Part shown: positions 54,701 to 63,914 of the stretch, one piece after another
Numbering within the stretch: position 1 is the stretch's first letter
Layout of the letters: each line of letters begins with the position of its first letter
Assembly: GCA_002840055.1 (NCBI GenBank)
Contig: PGZJ01000003.1
Location: forward strand, 1 to 64,000
Direction: 5' to 3'
Length of the DNA stretch: 64,000 nucleotides
From: Gammaproteobacteria bacterium HGW-Gammaproteobacteria-11
Lineage (GTDB): Bacteria; Pseudomonadota; Gammaproteobacteria; Pseudomonadales; Pseudomonadaceae
Made by a program: the position numbers and the translations under genes
The notes under the pieces: model-generated
What the model saw: only the letters and a program-made list of their open reading frames with translations
What the model was told of the DNA's origin: nothing
Databases searched by the model: none

Positions 54701-55379
54701 CAACCCGGCACGGACCTGGACTGCGGAAAACTCCGTGGGCATTGGTGGCGCCTATATGTGTGTCTATGGCATGGAAGGGCCCGGCGGCTACCAGTTCGTC
54801 GGCCGCACCCTGCAGATGTGGAACCGTTATCGCGAGGTCGAGGCCTTCGGCGGCAAACCCTGGCTTCTGCGGTTTTTTGATCAGATCCGCTTCTATCCGG
54901 TGTCCGCCGATGAGCTTACACGCATCCGCCGGGACTTCCCGCTCGGTCGCTACCCACTGCAGATCGAGGAAACCGAACTGCATCTGAATGCCTATCAGGC
55001 CTTTCTGCAACAGGAGGCCGAGGGCATTCAGGCCTTTCGTGATCAGCAGCAAGCCGCCTTCAAGGCCGAGCGCGAACGCTGGATTGCCAATGGCCAAGCC
55101 AATTATGACAGCGAGGAGGTGGTCGCCGAGCAGAGCGAAGAGGCGCCGCTTGAGCCCGGGCAAATCGGCCTGGACAGCCATATTGCCGGCAACCTCTGGC
55201 AGGTGCAGGTCGCCGAAGGCGCGCAGGTCAAGGCCGGGGATGTGCTGGTGATTCTCGAGTCGATGAAAATGGAGATACCGCTGCTGGCGCCCTGCGACGC
55301 CGTCGTCACCAGGATTCACGTGCAACCGGGCTCAGCCGTGCGGGCCGGTCAGCGGGTACTGGTGCTGGAGCAGGCCTGA
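51777..55379 (+). CDS. Biotin-dependent guanidine carboxylase (urea carboxylase family)
   Basis: ATP- and biotin-dependent carboxylase of 1200 residues. The biotin carboxylase domain is about 1-450 (FDTLLIANRGAIACRILRTL, KSTAGGGGIGMR, FLEVNTRLQVEHGVTE). The carboxyltransferase region has the KipI/KipA-like halves (about 460-770: PPSGPMDNLALQLANRLL; about 800-1010) and the C-terminal biotinyl domain has ESMKMEIPL (about 1159-1167). The start MFDTLLIANRG at 51777 has GAGGA seven bases upstream. The guanidine-I riboswitch and two DUF1989 genes point to guanidine, not urea, as substrate; the substrate-defining residues were not located by eye. No allophanate hydrolase follows. Confidence 0.9.
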   Translation: MFDTLLIANRGAIACRILRTLKDLDVRGVAVYSEADAASLHIQQADQAISLGEGAATGTYLDVGKILDAAKQSGAQAIHPGYGFLSENAAFAEACEAAGIAFVGPTPEQLRVFGLKHTARALAKQYGVPLLEGTELLDSLDSALCAAEQVGYPVMLKSTAGGGGIGMRVCRSASELSEAFQTVKRLGQNNFSDAGVFIEKYIERARHLEVQVFGDGHGEVLALGVRDCSVQRRNQKVIEETPAPNLPEGMAEALCAAAIKLASAVNYRSAGTVEFVYDSEAEHFYFLEVNTRLQVEHGVTEQVWGVDLVRWMIELAAGDLPPLAELGKSLQARGHAIQARVYAEDPGRDFQPCPGLLTAVDFPAADGKALRIDTWVEAGCEIPPYFDPMIAKIICWQPTREAASAALHRVLGETQLYGVENNIAYIRQILLDLPFASGQPWTRCLEQLRYQANTFEVLSGGTQTTVQDVPGRLGYWAVGVPPSGPMDNLALQLANRLLDNPQDAAGLEITMSGPLLKFNTAAVVAVTGADIPVTLDGSPQPMHTSLLIPAGGQLALGTLAGAGARSYLAIRGGIQVPDYLGSKSTFTLGQFGGHAGRALRAGDVLHLPALSDPSVGASLAAELCPALPAVRHLRVIYGPHAAPEYFTPAYMQRFLETDWEVHFNSSRTGIRLIGPKPEWVREDGGEAGLHPSNIHDNPYAIGAVDFTGDMPVILGPDGPSLGGFVCPVTIIEADLWQMGQLKAGDRVRFIPVALETARELALLRQQEIQQLQPLCPTSSPAVEPASPIVLSIGETDTQLVARLSGDTHLLLEIGQPELDLVLRFRGHALMQALEAMHLPGVSDLTPGIRSLQVHYQPEVLPLAQLLSIIEGAWEQVVSARDLKVPSRIVHLPLSWDDPACQLAIEKYMTTVRKDAPWCPSNLEFIRRINDLPNLDEVHRTVFEASYLVMGLGDVYLGAPVATPLDPRHRLVTTKYNPARTWTAENSVGIGGAYMCVYGMEGPGGYQFVGRTLQMWNRYREVEAFGGKPWLLRFFDQIRFYPVSADELTRIRRDFPLGRYPLQIEETELHLNAYQAFLQQEAEGIQAFRDQQQAAFKAERERWIANGQANYDSEEVVAEQSEEAPLEPGQIGLDSHIAGNLWQVQVAEGAQVKAGDVLVILESMKMEIPLLAPCDAVVTRIHVQPGSAVRAGQRVLVLEQA

Positions 55380-55386
55380 TCATCAA

Positions 55387-55468
55387 CCCGGGAATGGCCG
55401 AGTTCCACCTCGGCCACCGGCACCGCCTGCCAGCACGCTGTGTCGAGATGGAACTCGACACTCCCGGG
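55387..55468 (+). repeat. 82-bp two-hairpin element, copy 6
   Basis: CCCGGG, hairpin GGCCGAGTTCCACCTCGGCC, a spacer, hairpin TGTCGAGATGGAACTCGACA, CCCGGG; exactly 82 bp. The outer arms changed together from CCTGGG/CCCAGG to CCCGGG/CCCGGG. It begins 8 bp after the carboxylase stop. Confidence 0.87.
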
Positions 55469-55556
55469 CAAAGCCTCGTTGCAGAGACCCGCGTTGTAAA
55501 TCTAACCAACAGTGAAGTGGCCTAGACTCAAGCTCAACAGCCCAGAACCAACCCTG

Positions 55557-55631
55557 CCTGGGATTGGCCGAGTTCCACGTCGGCCAGAGGCGTCGTCTGC
55601 CAGCACGGTGTGTCGAGTCGACACTCCCAGG
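55557..55631 (+). repeat. 82-bp element, copy 7 with collapsed second hairpin (75 bp)
   Basis: CCTGGG, hairpin GGCCGAGTTCCACGTCGGCC, a spacer like copy 6 (CTGCCAGCAC), then TGTCGAGTCGACA, in which 7 bp of the hairpin core are deleted, and CCCAGG. It lies between copy 6 and the 3' end of rsmI. Confidence 0.82.
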
Positions 55632-55646
55632 TAGCCCCTTGCTCCT

Positions 55647-56483
55647 TCAGGCCTTACCCAAGGCTACCTGGTACAGCCGGTTTTTCTTTTCGCCAGTGAT
55701 CTTGGCCGCCAGGGCAGCCGCCTGCTTGACCGGCAAGTCCGCCAGCAGAATATCCAGAACCCGTTCAACCTCTGGGCTCAGGACGTCATCTGCAGGGGCT
55801 GCGGGCAACCCTTCAACTACCAGCACGCATTCACCACGCTGCTGGTCACTGTCAGCCCTGACCCAGTCAACCAGCTCGGCAATGGGCGCGCCCTTGATGG
55901 TTTCGAAGGTCTTGGTCAACTCGCGCCCCAGCACCACCTGGCGTGCTGGTCCGAGTATCGCCAACATGTCCTCAAGGCACTCGAGTAGTCGATGCGGCGC
56001 CTCGTAGAGCATCCAGGTGCGCTCTTCACTGGCCAGCGCCTGCAGGCGCTGTTGGCGACCGTGGGCCTTGGCAGGTAGAAAGCCCTCGAAAGTGAATCGA
56101 TCAGAGGGCAAACCGGCCGCGCTCAAGGCCGCAATCAGGGCGCAGGACCCAGGGATTGGGCAGACCCGCACGCCGGCTTCACGGGCCAGACGCACAAGGT
56201 GATAGCCCGGATCGGAAATCAGCGGCGTCCCGGCATCGGAAATCAGTGCCATATCCTCACCGCCACTGAGTCGCTCAATCAAGCGCACGCTCTTATCCCG
56301 CTCATTGTGATCATGGCAGGCCGTGGTCGGCGTGTTAATTCCGAAATGCTGCAGCAGGCGAGCACTGTGGCGGGTATCTTCTGCCGCTATCAGGCTGACC
56401 GAGCGCAACACATCCAGTGCACGCGGTGTCATATCCTGCAAGTTGCCTATCGGCGTGGCAACCACAAACAAGGTACCGGACAT
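55647..56483 (-). CDS. rsmI: 16S rRNA (cytidine1402-2'-O)-methyltransferase
   Basis: SAM-dependent tetrapyrrole-methylase-fold enzyme that completes m4Cm1402 with RsmH. The 278-residue protein has [69 protein letters not shown] and RELTKTFET. The ATG at 56483 ([11 protein letters not shown]) has GGGAA upstream and fits the family; the track starts nine codons earlier. It is divergent from lpoA and convergent with the guanidine operon. Confidence 0.96.
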   Translation of the reverse strand: MSGTLFVVATPIGNLQDMTPRALDVLRSVSLIAAEDTRHSARLLQHFGINTPTTACHDHNERDKSVRLIERLSGGEDMALISDAGTPLISDPGYHLVRLAREAGVRVCPIPGSCALIAALSAAGLPSDRFTFEGFLPAKAHGRQQRLQALASEERTWMLYEAPHRLLECLEDMLAILGPARQVVLGRELTKTFETIKGAPIAELVDWVRADSDQQRGECVLVVEGLPAAPADDVLSPEVERVLDILLADLPVKQAAALAAKITGEKKNRLYQVALGKA

Positions 56484-56627
56484 GGCAGTTCCCGTAATAT
56501 TGAAAGACATGCATTGTACAGGACGTGATCCAGTGCATGGTGATTGCTCCCGCCCTTGGTTACAATGCGCAGACTCGATGCCAACAGGACGAACTGCCCT
56601 GTGTCTTTAGCGAAAGGAAATAGTCGC

Positions 56628-58454
56628 ATGCTCCGCATTAACCGCCTGCCGATTCTGTCACTGGCCCTGGCCATGTTGCTCGCTGGCTGTTCGTCACCCC
56701 CTAAACAGCTGTCAGACCTGCCGCGAACGCCCTTGGCCAGCGCTGAGCAGATTCTGCAGAATGCCGACCGCCGTAGTGGCGCAGAAGCCCATTTACTGCG
56801 TTTACACGCGGCACAGGCTGCCAGCAATGCCGGTCAGCATGAGCAGACCCAGGTTATTCTGCAACAAATCCCACAGAGTGAGCTGCCAGTTGATCAGCAG
56901 ATTCGCTTCAGTGAGCTACAAGCCACCAGTGCGCTGGGTCTGAACAATCCAGCAATGGCACTTGCTGCCCTGCGACACAGCTCCATGGCGCAAATTGGCA
57001 GCATCCCGATGGACGAGCAACTGGCCATACAACAGCTGCGTGCCCGTGCCTTCGAGTTAACTGGCGACAGCCTGAGTGCCGCCCGCGAGCGGGTATTCAT
57101 TCACAATCTGCTGCCTGTCGCACAGCAACAAGCCAATCTGAATGCCATCTGGAACGACATAAGCCAGCTCAGCTCGGCAAAACTGCAACAGGCCCACGCG
57201 GCTGCCAACGGTGAAATGCGCGGCTGGCTGGAACTGGCTCTGATTGACAGTCAGCTTGGCAATATTGATCTGCAGGCCCGCGAAATAAAGCAGTGGCAAA
57301 GCAATAATCCCGGCCACCCAGCAGCCAATGCGCTGCCTGATTCACTCAATCAACTGCTGACACTGCATGCCAGTCGGCCCAAACATATTGCATTGCTGCT
57401 GCCCTTTGAGGGGCCGCTTGCCAGCGCCGCCCAGGCTCTGCGTGATGGTTTTCTGGCGGCCCAATACCAGGCTTATGGAGAGGGTATTGATCAACCGCGC
57501 ATCAGTCTTTACGACAGTACCGCCTACAACAATCTGCAAGACTTCTATGCCCAGGCCGTTGCCGATGGTGTCGAGTGGGTAATCGGTCCACTTGAACGCG
57601 ATCAGGTCAGTGCCCTGGCTGCTCTGCCCTCCTTGCCCCTGCCTACCTTGGCACTGAACTACACCGAGGCTCCAATTGCGGCGGATTCCAGCCTCTTCCA
57701 GTTTGGTCTGGCACCAGAAGATGAAGCACGTTCAGCCGCCCTGCAGGCTTGGGCTGAAGGCCATCGCAGCATGGCTGCGCTGACCGCGCAAACTGATTGG
57801 GGAAATCGTGCCTATCAGGCGTTCAAGGAGACATGGGAGGGGCTAGGCGGCATCCTTATCGGTCGCGAAATGATCGATCAACCTGCCGAAATGGCAGGAC
57901 AGATTGGCCAGTTACTGCAAATTCGCCAAAGCGAGCAGCGCATGCAGCGCATGCAACGCTTGCTCGGCAACAGCCTGATGGTTCAACCTACCCCGCGCCA
58001 GGATCTGGATGCGCTGTTCCTGGCGGCCACGCCACAACAGGCCCGACAGCTGATGCCAACCCTAGCGTTTCAGTATGCCGGAGACCTGCCGGTATTTTCG
58101 ACCTCGCATGGATACCAGGTAAATCCCCTGAATAACGAAAATGCTGACCTTGATGGCATCCTGGTTGCCGAAATCCCCTGGCTTTTGAGTCGCAACGACA
58201 GCCTCTACCAACCCGTCACACAAAACTGGCCACAGGCCAGCGGGGCACTCGGTCGCCTGTATGCCATGGGAATTGATGCCCAACGTATCTTCAGCCGTCT
58301 TCCCCAGCTGCAGCAATATCCGGATACGCGGGTCAACGGTGCTACCGGACAACTGTCCTTGTCGACTGACGGCCGTATCAGCCGCCAACTGAGCTGGGGG
58401 GTCATGGAGGCAGGTGAACTTTCACCCACCAGTCTGGCTCTACAGGAGCAATGA
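56628..58454 (+). CDS. lpoA: Penicillin-binding protein activator LpoA family lipoprotein
   Basis: Outer-membrane lipoprotein that activates class A PBPs (PBP1A in E. coli). The 608-residue protein has a signal peptide with lipobox LLAGCSS (Cys about 20), an N-terminal helical TPR-like region (about 35-245) and a C-terminal periplasmic-binding-protein fold (KHIALLLPFEGPLASAAQALRDGFLAA onward). The ATG at 56628 has AAGGAA eight bases upstream; the track's 28 extra residues are noncoding. It overlaps yraN by 4 bp. The cognate PBP in this organism is not encoded here. Confidence 0.92.
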   Translation: MLRINRLPILSLALAMLLAGCSSPPKQLSDLPRTPLASAEQILQNADRRSGAEAHLLRLHAAQAASNAGQHEQTQVILQQIPQSELPVDQQIRFSELQATSALGLNNPAMALAALRHSSMAQIGSIPMDEQLAIQQLRARAFELTGDSLSAARERVFIHNLLPVAQQQANLNAIWNDISQLSSAKLQQAHAAANGEMRGWLELALIDSQLGNIDLQAREIKQWQSNNPGHPAANALPDSLNQLLTLHASRPKHIALLLPFEGPLASAAQALRDGFLAAQYQAYGEGIDQPRISLYDSTAYNNLQDFYAQAVADGVEWVIGPLERDQVSALAALPSLPLPTLALNYTEAPIAADSSLFQFGLAPEDEARSAALQAWAEGHRSMAALTAQTDWGNRAYQAFKETWEGLGGILIGREMIDQPAEMAGQIGQLLQIRQSEQRMQRMQRLLGNSLMVQPTPRQDLDALFLAATPQQARQLMPTLAFQYAGDLPVFSTSHGYQVNPLNNENADLDGILVAEIPWLLSRNDSLYQPVTQNWPQASGALGRLYAMGIDAQRIFSRLPQLQQYPDTRVNGATGQLSLSTDGRISRQLSWGVMEAGELSPTSLALQEQ

Positions 58455-58825
58455 TTCGACTGACTCGCCAACAAGTCAGCGGTAACCAGGCTGAACGGCA
58501 GGCTGAACTGTTACTAAAGCAGGCCGGCCTGAAAGTCCTGGACCGTAATTACCGCTGCAAACAAGGTGAGCTTGATCTGGTCATGCGCGATGCGGATACA
58601 GTAGTATTTGTCGAAGTACGATATAGACGCAGCAGCCAGTGGGGCAGTGCCGCGGAGACGGTAGATGCACGCAAGCAGAAACGTGTCATTGCCGCAGCCC
58701 AGCATTACCTTCTGACTCACCCCCAACTGGCCAAGCACCCATGCCGCTTCGACGTCATTGCCGCCAATGGCAATTCGGCGGATCCAGCTGCCTATCACTG
58801 GATTCGAGAGGCTTTCACCTGTTAG
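58451..58825 (+). CDS. yraN: UPF0102 protein YraN (endonuclease-like fold)
   Basis: The 124-residue member of the UPF0102/YraN family has a restriction-endonuclease-like fold; its cellular role is not settled. The family core is present: GNQAERQAELLLKQAGLKVLDRNYR, GELDLVMRDADTVVFVEVRYR (the E-x-D...E-x-R nuclease-like pattern) and RRSSQWGSAAETVDARKQKR. It overlaps lpoA and is followed after 15 bp by gmhA. Confidence 0.93.
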   Translation: MIRLTRQQVSGNQAERQAELLLKQAGLKVLDRNYRCKQGELDLVMRDADTVVFVEVRYRRSSQWGSAAETVDARKQKRVIAAAQHYLLTHPQLAKHPCRFDVIAANGNSADPAAYHWIREAFTC

Positions 58826-58834
58826 CGAGCTTAA

Positions 58835-59997
<1,163 letters not shown>

Positions 59998-60004
59998 AAA
60001 GTCT

Positions 60005-60036
60005 ACCTGAAGCAGACAGGGTGGTCTGCTTCAGGT
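60005..60036. terminator. Hairpin terminator between dolP and sspB
   Basis: ACCTGAAGCAGAC and GTCTGCTTCAGGT form a perfect 13-bp stem with a 6-nt loop between two convergent genes. The T-run is short, so termination in both directions is likely but not certain. Confidence 0.78.
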
Positions 60037-60078
60037 TTACCGTAGCTTTGGCTTGAAGCTTGAAGACGATAGTCAGCT

Positions 60079-60495
60079 TTACTTGACCACTTTCAATGCC
60101 GGTCTGGCGGGCTTCTTGTCGGACTTGCCTGAATCAGCAAGCTTGCTGTCTTTCTCTGGTGGTGGCGGAGCAGGCGCAGGATCAACTTCAAATACCATAC
60201 CTTGGCCATTCTCACGGGCATAAATGGCCATGATCGCCTGCGCAGGTATCCACACCTGCTGCGCAACACCGCCGAAACGACCATCAAAACAGATCTTGTC
60301 GTTGTCCATTTCCAGATGCCGAATCGCACTAGGTGCCAGATTCAGCACAATCTGGCCAGCTTCGACAAAGGACTCCGGCACGCTGGTATTGGGATAATGT
60401 GCGTTGACCAGCACATAGGGTGTGCAGTCGTTGTCGAGAATCCACTCATACAAAGCGCGGACCAGATAGGGCCGGCTTGAGCTCATCTGAGCCAT
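60079..60495 (-). CDS. sspB: ClpXP adaptor SspB (stringent starvation protein B)
   Basis: Delivers ssrA-tagged proteins to ClpXP. The 138-residue protein has the SspB fold (SSRPYLVRALYEWILDNDCTPYVLVNA, IVLNLAPSAIRHLEMDNDKICFDGRFGG, QAIMAIYARENGQGMVF) and a flexible C-terminal tail ending PARPALKVVK, which matches the ClpX-binding XB motif. The start at 60495 follows AAGGAGG. It lies 20 bp after sspA and is probably co-transcribed with it. Confidence 0.96.
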   Translation of the reverse strand: MAQMSSSRPYLVRALYEWILDNDCTPYVLVNAHYPNTSVPESFVEAGQIVLNLAPSAIRHLEMDNDKICFDGRFGGVAQQVWIPAQAIMAIYARENGQGMVFEVDPAPAPPPPEKDSKLADSGKSDKKPARPALKVVK

Positions 60496-60515
60496 ACGGA
60501 CCTCCTTTTGCTAAC

Positions 60516-61145
60516 TTACTGCATTTCCTTTTCAGCCGCGGACAAACTACCAAGAAAGCCCTCGCGCTGGAAAATACGATCCATGTAATCCTGCAGCGGC
60601 TTAGCCTGCTTGGGCAACTCAACCCCGAGCAATGGCAAACGCCAGAGAATAGGCGCAATACAGCAGTCAACCAGACTGAATTCCTCACTCATGAAGTAAG
60701 GCATTTCAGCAAAGACCGGCGCAACACCAATCAGGCTTTCACGCAATTCCTTGCGCGCCTTGGTCGCAGCAGCAGCTGGGGTCTTGGGATGCAGAATCGC
60801 ATCCACCAGACCGCACCAATCGCGCTGCACGCGGAACATCAACAACCGGGTATTGGCACGAGCAACAGGGTAGACCGGCAGTAGCGGCGGATGCGGGAAG
60901 CGCTCATCCAGATACTCCATCATGATGTTCGGCTCATACAACACCAGATCACGATCGAGCAGTGTCGGAACGCTGTTGTAGGGGTTATTCTCAGCCAACT
61001 CCTCCGGATGATTTCCAGGCTCGACGTTGATGACATCAACTGTCACCCCCTTCTCGGCCAGGACGATGCGCACGCGATGACAGTAATGGTCACGCGGATC
61101 GGAAAAAAAAGCCATGGAGGAACGCTTGTTGGCAGTAACGCCCAT
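60516..61145 (-). CDS. sspA: Stringent starvation protein A (RNA polymerase-associated)
   Basis: Glutathione-S-transferase-fold protein that binds RNA polymerase and affects stress and virulence transcription. The 209-residue protein has [57 protein letters not shown] and the conserved [14 protein letters not shown] surface patch. It is expected to lack GST activity. It lies downstream of the petABC genes, separated by 170 bp with a terminator-like hairpin. Confidence 0.96.
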   Translation of the reverse strand: MGVTANKRSSMAFFSDPRDHYCHRVRIVLAEKGVTVDVINVEPGNHPEELAENNPYNSVPTLLDRDLVLYEPNIMMEYLDERFPHPPLLPVYPVARANTRLLMFRVQRDWCGLVDAILHPKTPAAAATKARKELRESLIGVAPVFAEMPYFMSEEFSLVDCCIAPILWRLPLLGVELPKQAKPLQDYMDRIFQREGFLGSLSAAEKEMQ

Positions 61146-61261
61146 AAATCAACCCTCATCCTGTAGCGGATTGCGGTAAACAACAGAACACGCGACTGCG
61201 TGGATACAGATAGCCTGTGACGAACGACGATCTGCCTTCTCAATAAGCGCGCATTATACCC

Positions 61262-61292
61262 CAGAAACAAGAGCGCGCCCCAAAGGGCGCGC
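61262..61292 (-). terminator. Terminator-like hairpin after petABC
   Basis: On the minus strand GCGCGCCC tttg GGGCGCGC is followed by TCTTGTTTC: an 8-bp GC-rich stem with a weak T-tract, 24 bp after the petC stop. Confidence 0.7.
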
Positions 61293-61315
61293 AATTGAAG
61301 CGGAAAAAAGCCGAC

Positions 61316-62098
61316 TTAGTGAACATCTTTCCAGTATTCACGCTTCAGCAGGTAGGCAAACACGAAGAGGAACGCCAGATACAGCAGCACGTAGGTGCCA
61401 ATGCGGTGACGTTCGAGCTTGATCGGGTCCGCAGAGTAGGCAAGGAAGGTCACCAGATTGCGTACTGTAGTATCAAACTCTTCTTCGGTCTGGCTGCCGG
61501 TACCCGGCACCACGGTGAGTACATCACAACGTTCAGCCTTGATGGTCTCACCTGACAGCGGGTCGCGCTGAACGCTGCCATTCTCTACCACTGGCATGGC
61601 CTTGCAACCAACCACCTGACGACCTTGAAGATCCATCAACACGTTCGGCATACCGACGTTGGCAAAAACCTTATTGTTGACGCCGTAGGGACGTGAAGGA
61701 TCTTCATAGAAGGTCCTCATATAGGTGTACAACCAGTCAGGGCCGCGCACACGGGCCACGTTGGTCAGATCCGGTGGCGCAGCACCAAACCACACCTTGG
61801 AGTCTTCCTGACGCATACCAATGCGCATGTGGTCACCGAAGTTGGCACCTTCGGTAAAGACCAGATTTTCCATCATCAGCTCTTCCGGAATACCCAGGTC
61901 CGTCGCCACACGCTCGTAGCGCTGGTACTGAGCCGAGTGGCAACCCATGCAGTAATTGGCAAAGGTACGAGCCCCGTCCTGCAATGCAGCCTTGTCACGC
62001 AGATCAATATTGGCCTCGTCCAGAGCTACGGTAGGCGCTGCCGCCATAGCCATGCAGGGAAGCAGTGCAACTATCAACGCTAGAAATTGCTTTTTCAT
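61316..62098 (-). CDS. petC: Ubiquinol-cytochrome c reductase, cytochrome c1
   Basis: Heme c subunit of the bc1 complex, facing the periplasm. The 260-residue protein has a signal peptide (MKKQFLALIVALLPCMAMAA), the heme site CMGCH (about 50-54), an axial-Met region (ANVGMPNVLMDL) and a C-terminal transmembrane anchor (IGTYVLLYLAFLFVFAYLL). It overlaps petB by 1 bp (TAATG-type junction on the minus strand). Confidence 0.97.
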   Translation of the reverse strand: MKKQFLALIVALLPCMAMAAAPTVALDEANIDLRDKAALQDGARTFANYCMGCHSAQYQRYERVATDLGIPEELMMENLVFTEGANFGDHMRIGMRQEDSKVWFGAAPPDLTNVARVRGPDWLYTYMRTFYEDPSRPYGVNNKVFANVGMPNVLMDLQGRQVVGCKAMPVVENGSVQRDPLSGETIKAERCDVLTVVPGTGSQTEEEFDTTVRNLVTFLAYSADPIKLERHRIGTYVLLYLAFLFVFAYLLKREYWKDVH

Positions 62099-63321
62099 TA
62101 GCCAGTAACCCTCTCCGGAACGGGTTTAGTCTTCTCCATGCGGGTGTAGAACGGCATGAGTATGAAGAAGGCAAAATACAGGACGGTACAAATTTGCGAA
62201 ATCAGCGTACGGGTATCGTTACCCGGAATGGCGCCCAGAATTCCCAGAATGACGAAGGAAATACAGAAGATCACCAATGCCAACTTGCTCATCCAGCCCT
62301 TGTAACGAATCGAGCGAACCGGGCTGCGATCGAGCCAGGGCAGCACAAAGAGCACCGCGATGGCCGCACCCATGGCTACTACACCAGGGAAGGCCGAGCC
62401 GCCAATGGCAGGTACTGCGCGCAGGATTGCGTAGAAGGGCGTGAAGTACCACACCGGCGCAATGTGATCAGGTGTCTTGAACTGGTTGGCAATTTCGAAG
62501 TTCGGCTTCTCGAGGAAGTAGCCACCCATTTCCGGGAAAAAGAACAGCACGATGCAGAACACAAAGAGGAAGACTACAACACCGACAATATCCTTGACCG
62601 TGTAATAGGGATGGAAAGCGATGCCATCGAGCGGCTTACCATTCTCGTCTTTGTGCTTCTTGATGTCGACGCCATCCGGGTTGTTTGAACCCACTTCATG
62701 CAGGGCGATGATGTGCAATACGACCAGGCCCAACAAAACGATCGGCAACGCAATCACGTGCAGGGCGAAGAAGCGGTTCAGGGTAATGCCGGAAATCAGG
62801 TAGTCGCCGCGAATCCACTGCTGCAGGTCAGGCCCGACAAAGGGTATGGCTCCAAACAGCGAGATGATGACCTGGGCACCCCAGTAGGACATCTGACCCC
62901 AGGGCAGCAGGTAGCCCATGAAGGCTTCAGCCATCAATACCAGATAGATGGTCATACCGAACAGCCAGATCAGCTCGCGTGGCTTCTGGTAGGAACCGTA
63001 CATGATGCCGCGCAGCATGTGCAGATAGATCACCACAAAGAATGCAGAGGCGCCGGTGGAGTGCATGTACCGCAGCAACCAGCCATATTCAACATCACGC
63101 ATGATGTATTCGATGGAAGCAAAGGCACCATCACCCGAGGGCTCATAGCTCATGGTCAACCAGATACCGGTGACGATCTGATTCACCAGGACCAGCATGG
63201 CCAGGGAGCCGAAGAAATAGAAGAAGTTGAAGTTCTTGGGCGCGTAGTATTTGGTCAGGTGATCTTCGACCACCTTGTTGACCGACATGCGCTCATTGAT
63301 CCAGGCATTCAGCTTGCTCAT
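62098..63321 (-). CDS. petB: Ubiquinol-cytochrome c reductase, cytochrome b
   Basis: Membrane core of the bc1 complex carrying both b hemes and the quinone sites. The 407-residue protein has eight or nine hydrophobic segments, the heme-ligand histidines in RYMHSTGASAFFVVIYLHM and FALHVIALPIVLLGLVVLHI, and the Qo-site motif PxW-like SYWGAQV with the PEWY-type region present as PVWYFTPFYAIL. It overlaps petA and petC by single bases, so all three are translated from one message. Confidence 0.97.
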   Translation of the reverse strand: MSKLNAWINERMSVNKVVEDHLTKYYAPKNFNFFYFFGSLAMLVLVNQIVTGIWLTMSYEPSGDGAFASIEYIMRDVEYGWLLRYMHSTGASAFFVVIYLHMLRGIMYGSYQKPRELIWLFGMTIYLVLMAEAFMGYLLPWGQMSYWGAQVIISLFGAIPFVGPDLQQWIRGDYLISGITLNRFFALHVIALPIVLLGLVVLHIIALHEVGSNNPDGVDIKKHKDENGKPLDGIAFHPYYTVKDIVGVVVFLFVFCIVLFFFPEMGGYFLEKPNFEIANQFKTPDHIAPVWYFTPFYAILRAVPAIGGSAFPGVVAMGAAIAVLFVLPWLDRSPVRSIRYKGWMSKLALVIFCISFVILGILGAIPGNDTRTLISQICTVLYFAFFILMPFYTRMEKTKPVPERVTG

Positions 63322-63914
63322 CAGGCAGTCTCCTGATCCACGCCGATGACAATGATGTCGTCGGACTCATAGGAATGGGGGGGGACCGGCAGGTTCAGCG
63401 GTGCCGGCTGGCCCCGGAACACTCGACCGGACATGTCGTAACGCGAACTATGACAGGGACAGAAATAACCCCCTTTCCAATCAGCGCCCAAATCTGCCGG
63501 AGCTACTTCAGGACGGAAGGTAGGGGAGCATCCTAGATGGGTACAGATACCCACCACGACCAGCACGTCACCGCGTATTGAACGCGTCTTGGGGTCAACA
63601 TAGTCCGGCTGAACAGAGGCCTTGGACTCCGGGTCGGCAAGCACTGAATCCATTTCTGCCAGAATAGCCATAGCCTCATCGGTACGGCGGGAGACAAATA
63701 CCGGCTGACCGCGCCATTCGGCGACGATCTGCTGACCTGGCTCCAGCTTACTGACATTGACCCTTACAGGCGCGCCAGCGGCCTTGGCCCTGGCACTCGG
63801 GACCCATGACCCCAAGAAGGGTACTGCCACCCCTACGGCTCCGGCTGCACCCACAACACTTGTGGCTGCCACCAGGAAGCGACGCCGGCCGTTATTTACG
63901 CCGTCATTACTCAT
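63321..63914 (-). CDS. petA: Ubiquinol-cytochrome c reductase, Rieske iron-sulfur subunit
   Basis: [2Fe-2S] subunit of bc1. The 197-residue protein has a Tat-type N terminus (NNGRRRFLVAATSVVGAAGAVG) that stays as a membrane anchor, and the cluster motifs CTHLGC (about 130) and CPCHSS (about 155). The ATG at 63914 follows GGGAG by eight bases; the track starts seven codons earlier. The 86 bp upstream contain a possible promoter (minus strand TTGTGC, 17 bp, TAAAAG) and a GGGCC/GGCCC hairpin, both weak. Confidence 0.97.
   Translation of the reverse strand: MSNDGVNNGRRRFLVAATSVVGAAGAVGVAVPFLGSWVPSARAKAAGAPVRVNVSKLEPGQQIVAEWRGQPVFVSRRTDEAMAILAEMDSVLADPESKASVQPDYVDPKTRSIRGDVLVVVGICTHLGCSPTFRPEVAPADLGADWKGGYFCPCHSSRYDMSGRVFRGQPAPLNLPVPPHSYESDDIIVIGVDQETA

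Noticed and set aside
51777-55379. Plain urea degradation operon
   Set aside because: A guanidine-I riboswitch and two DUF1989 genes precede the carboxylase, and there is no allophanate hydrolase; guanidine is the better reading, although urea activity cannot be excluded.
60050-60066. GGCTTGAAGCTTGAAG near the sspB stop as another heptamer-type repeat
   Set aside because: It is a single short match to the 51613 repeat and too weak to call.
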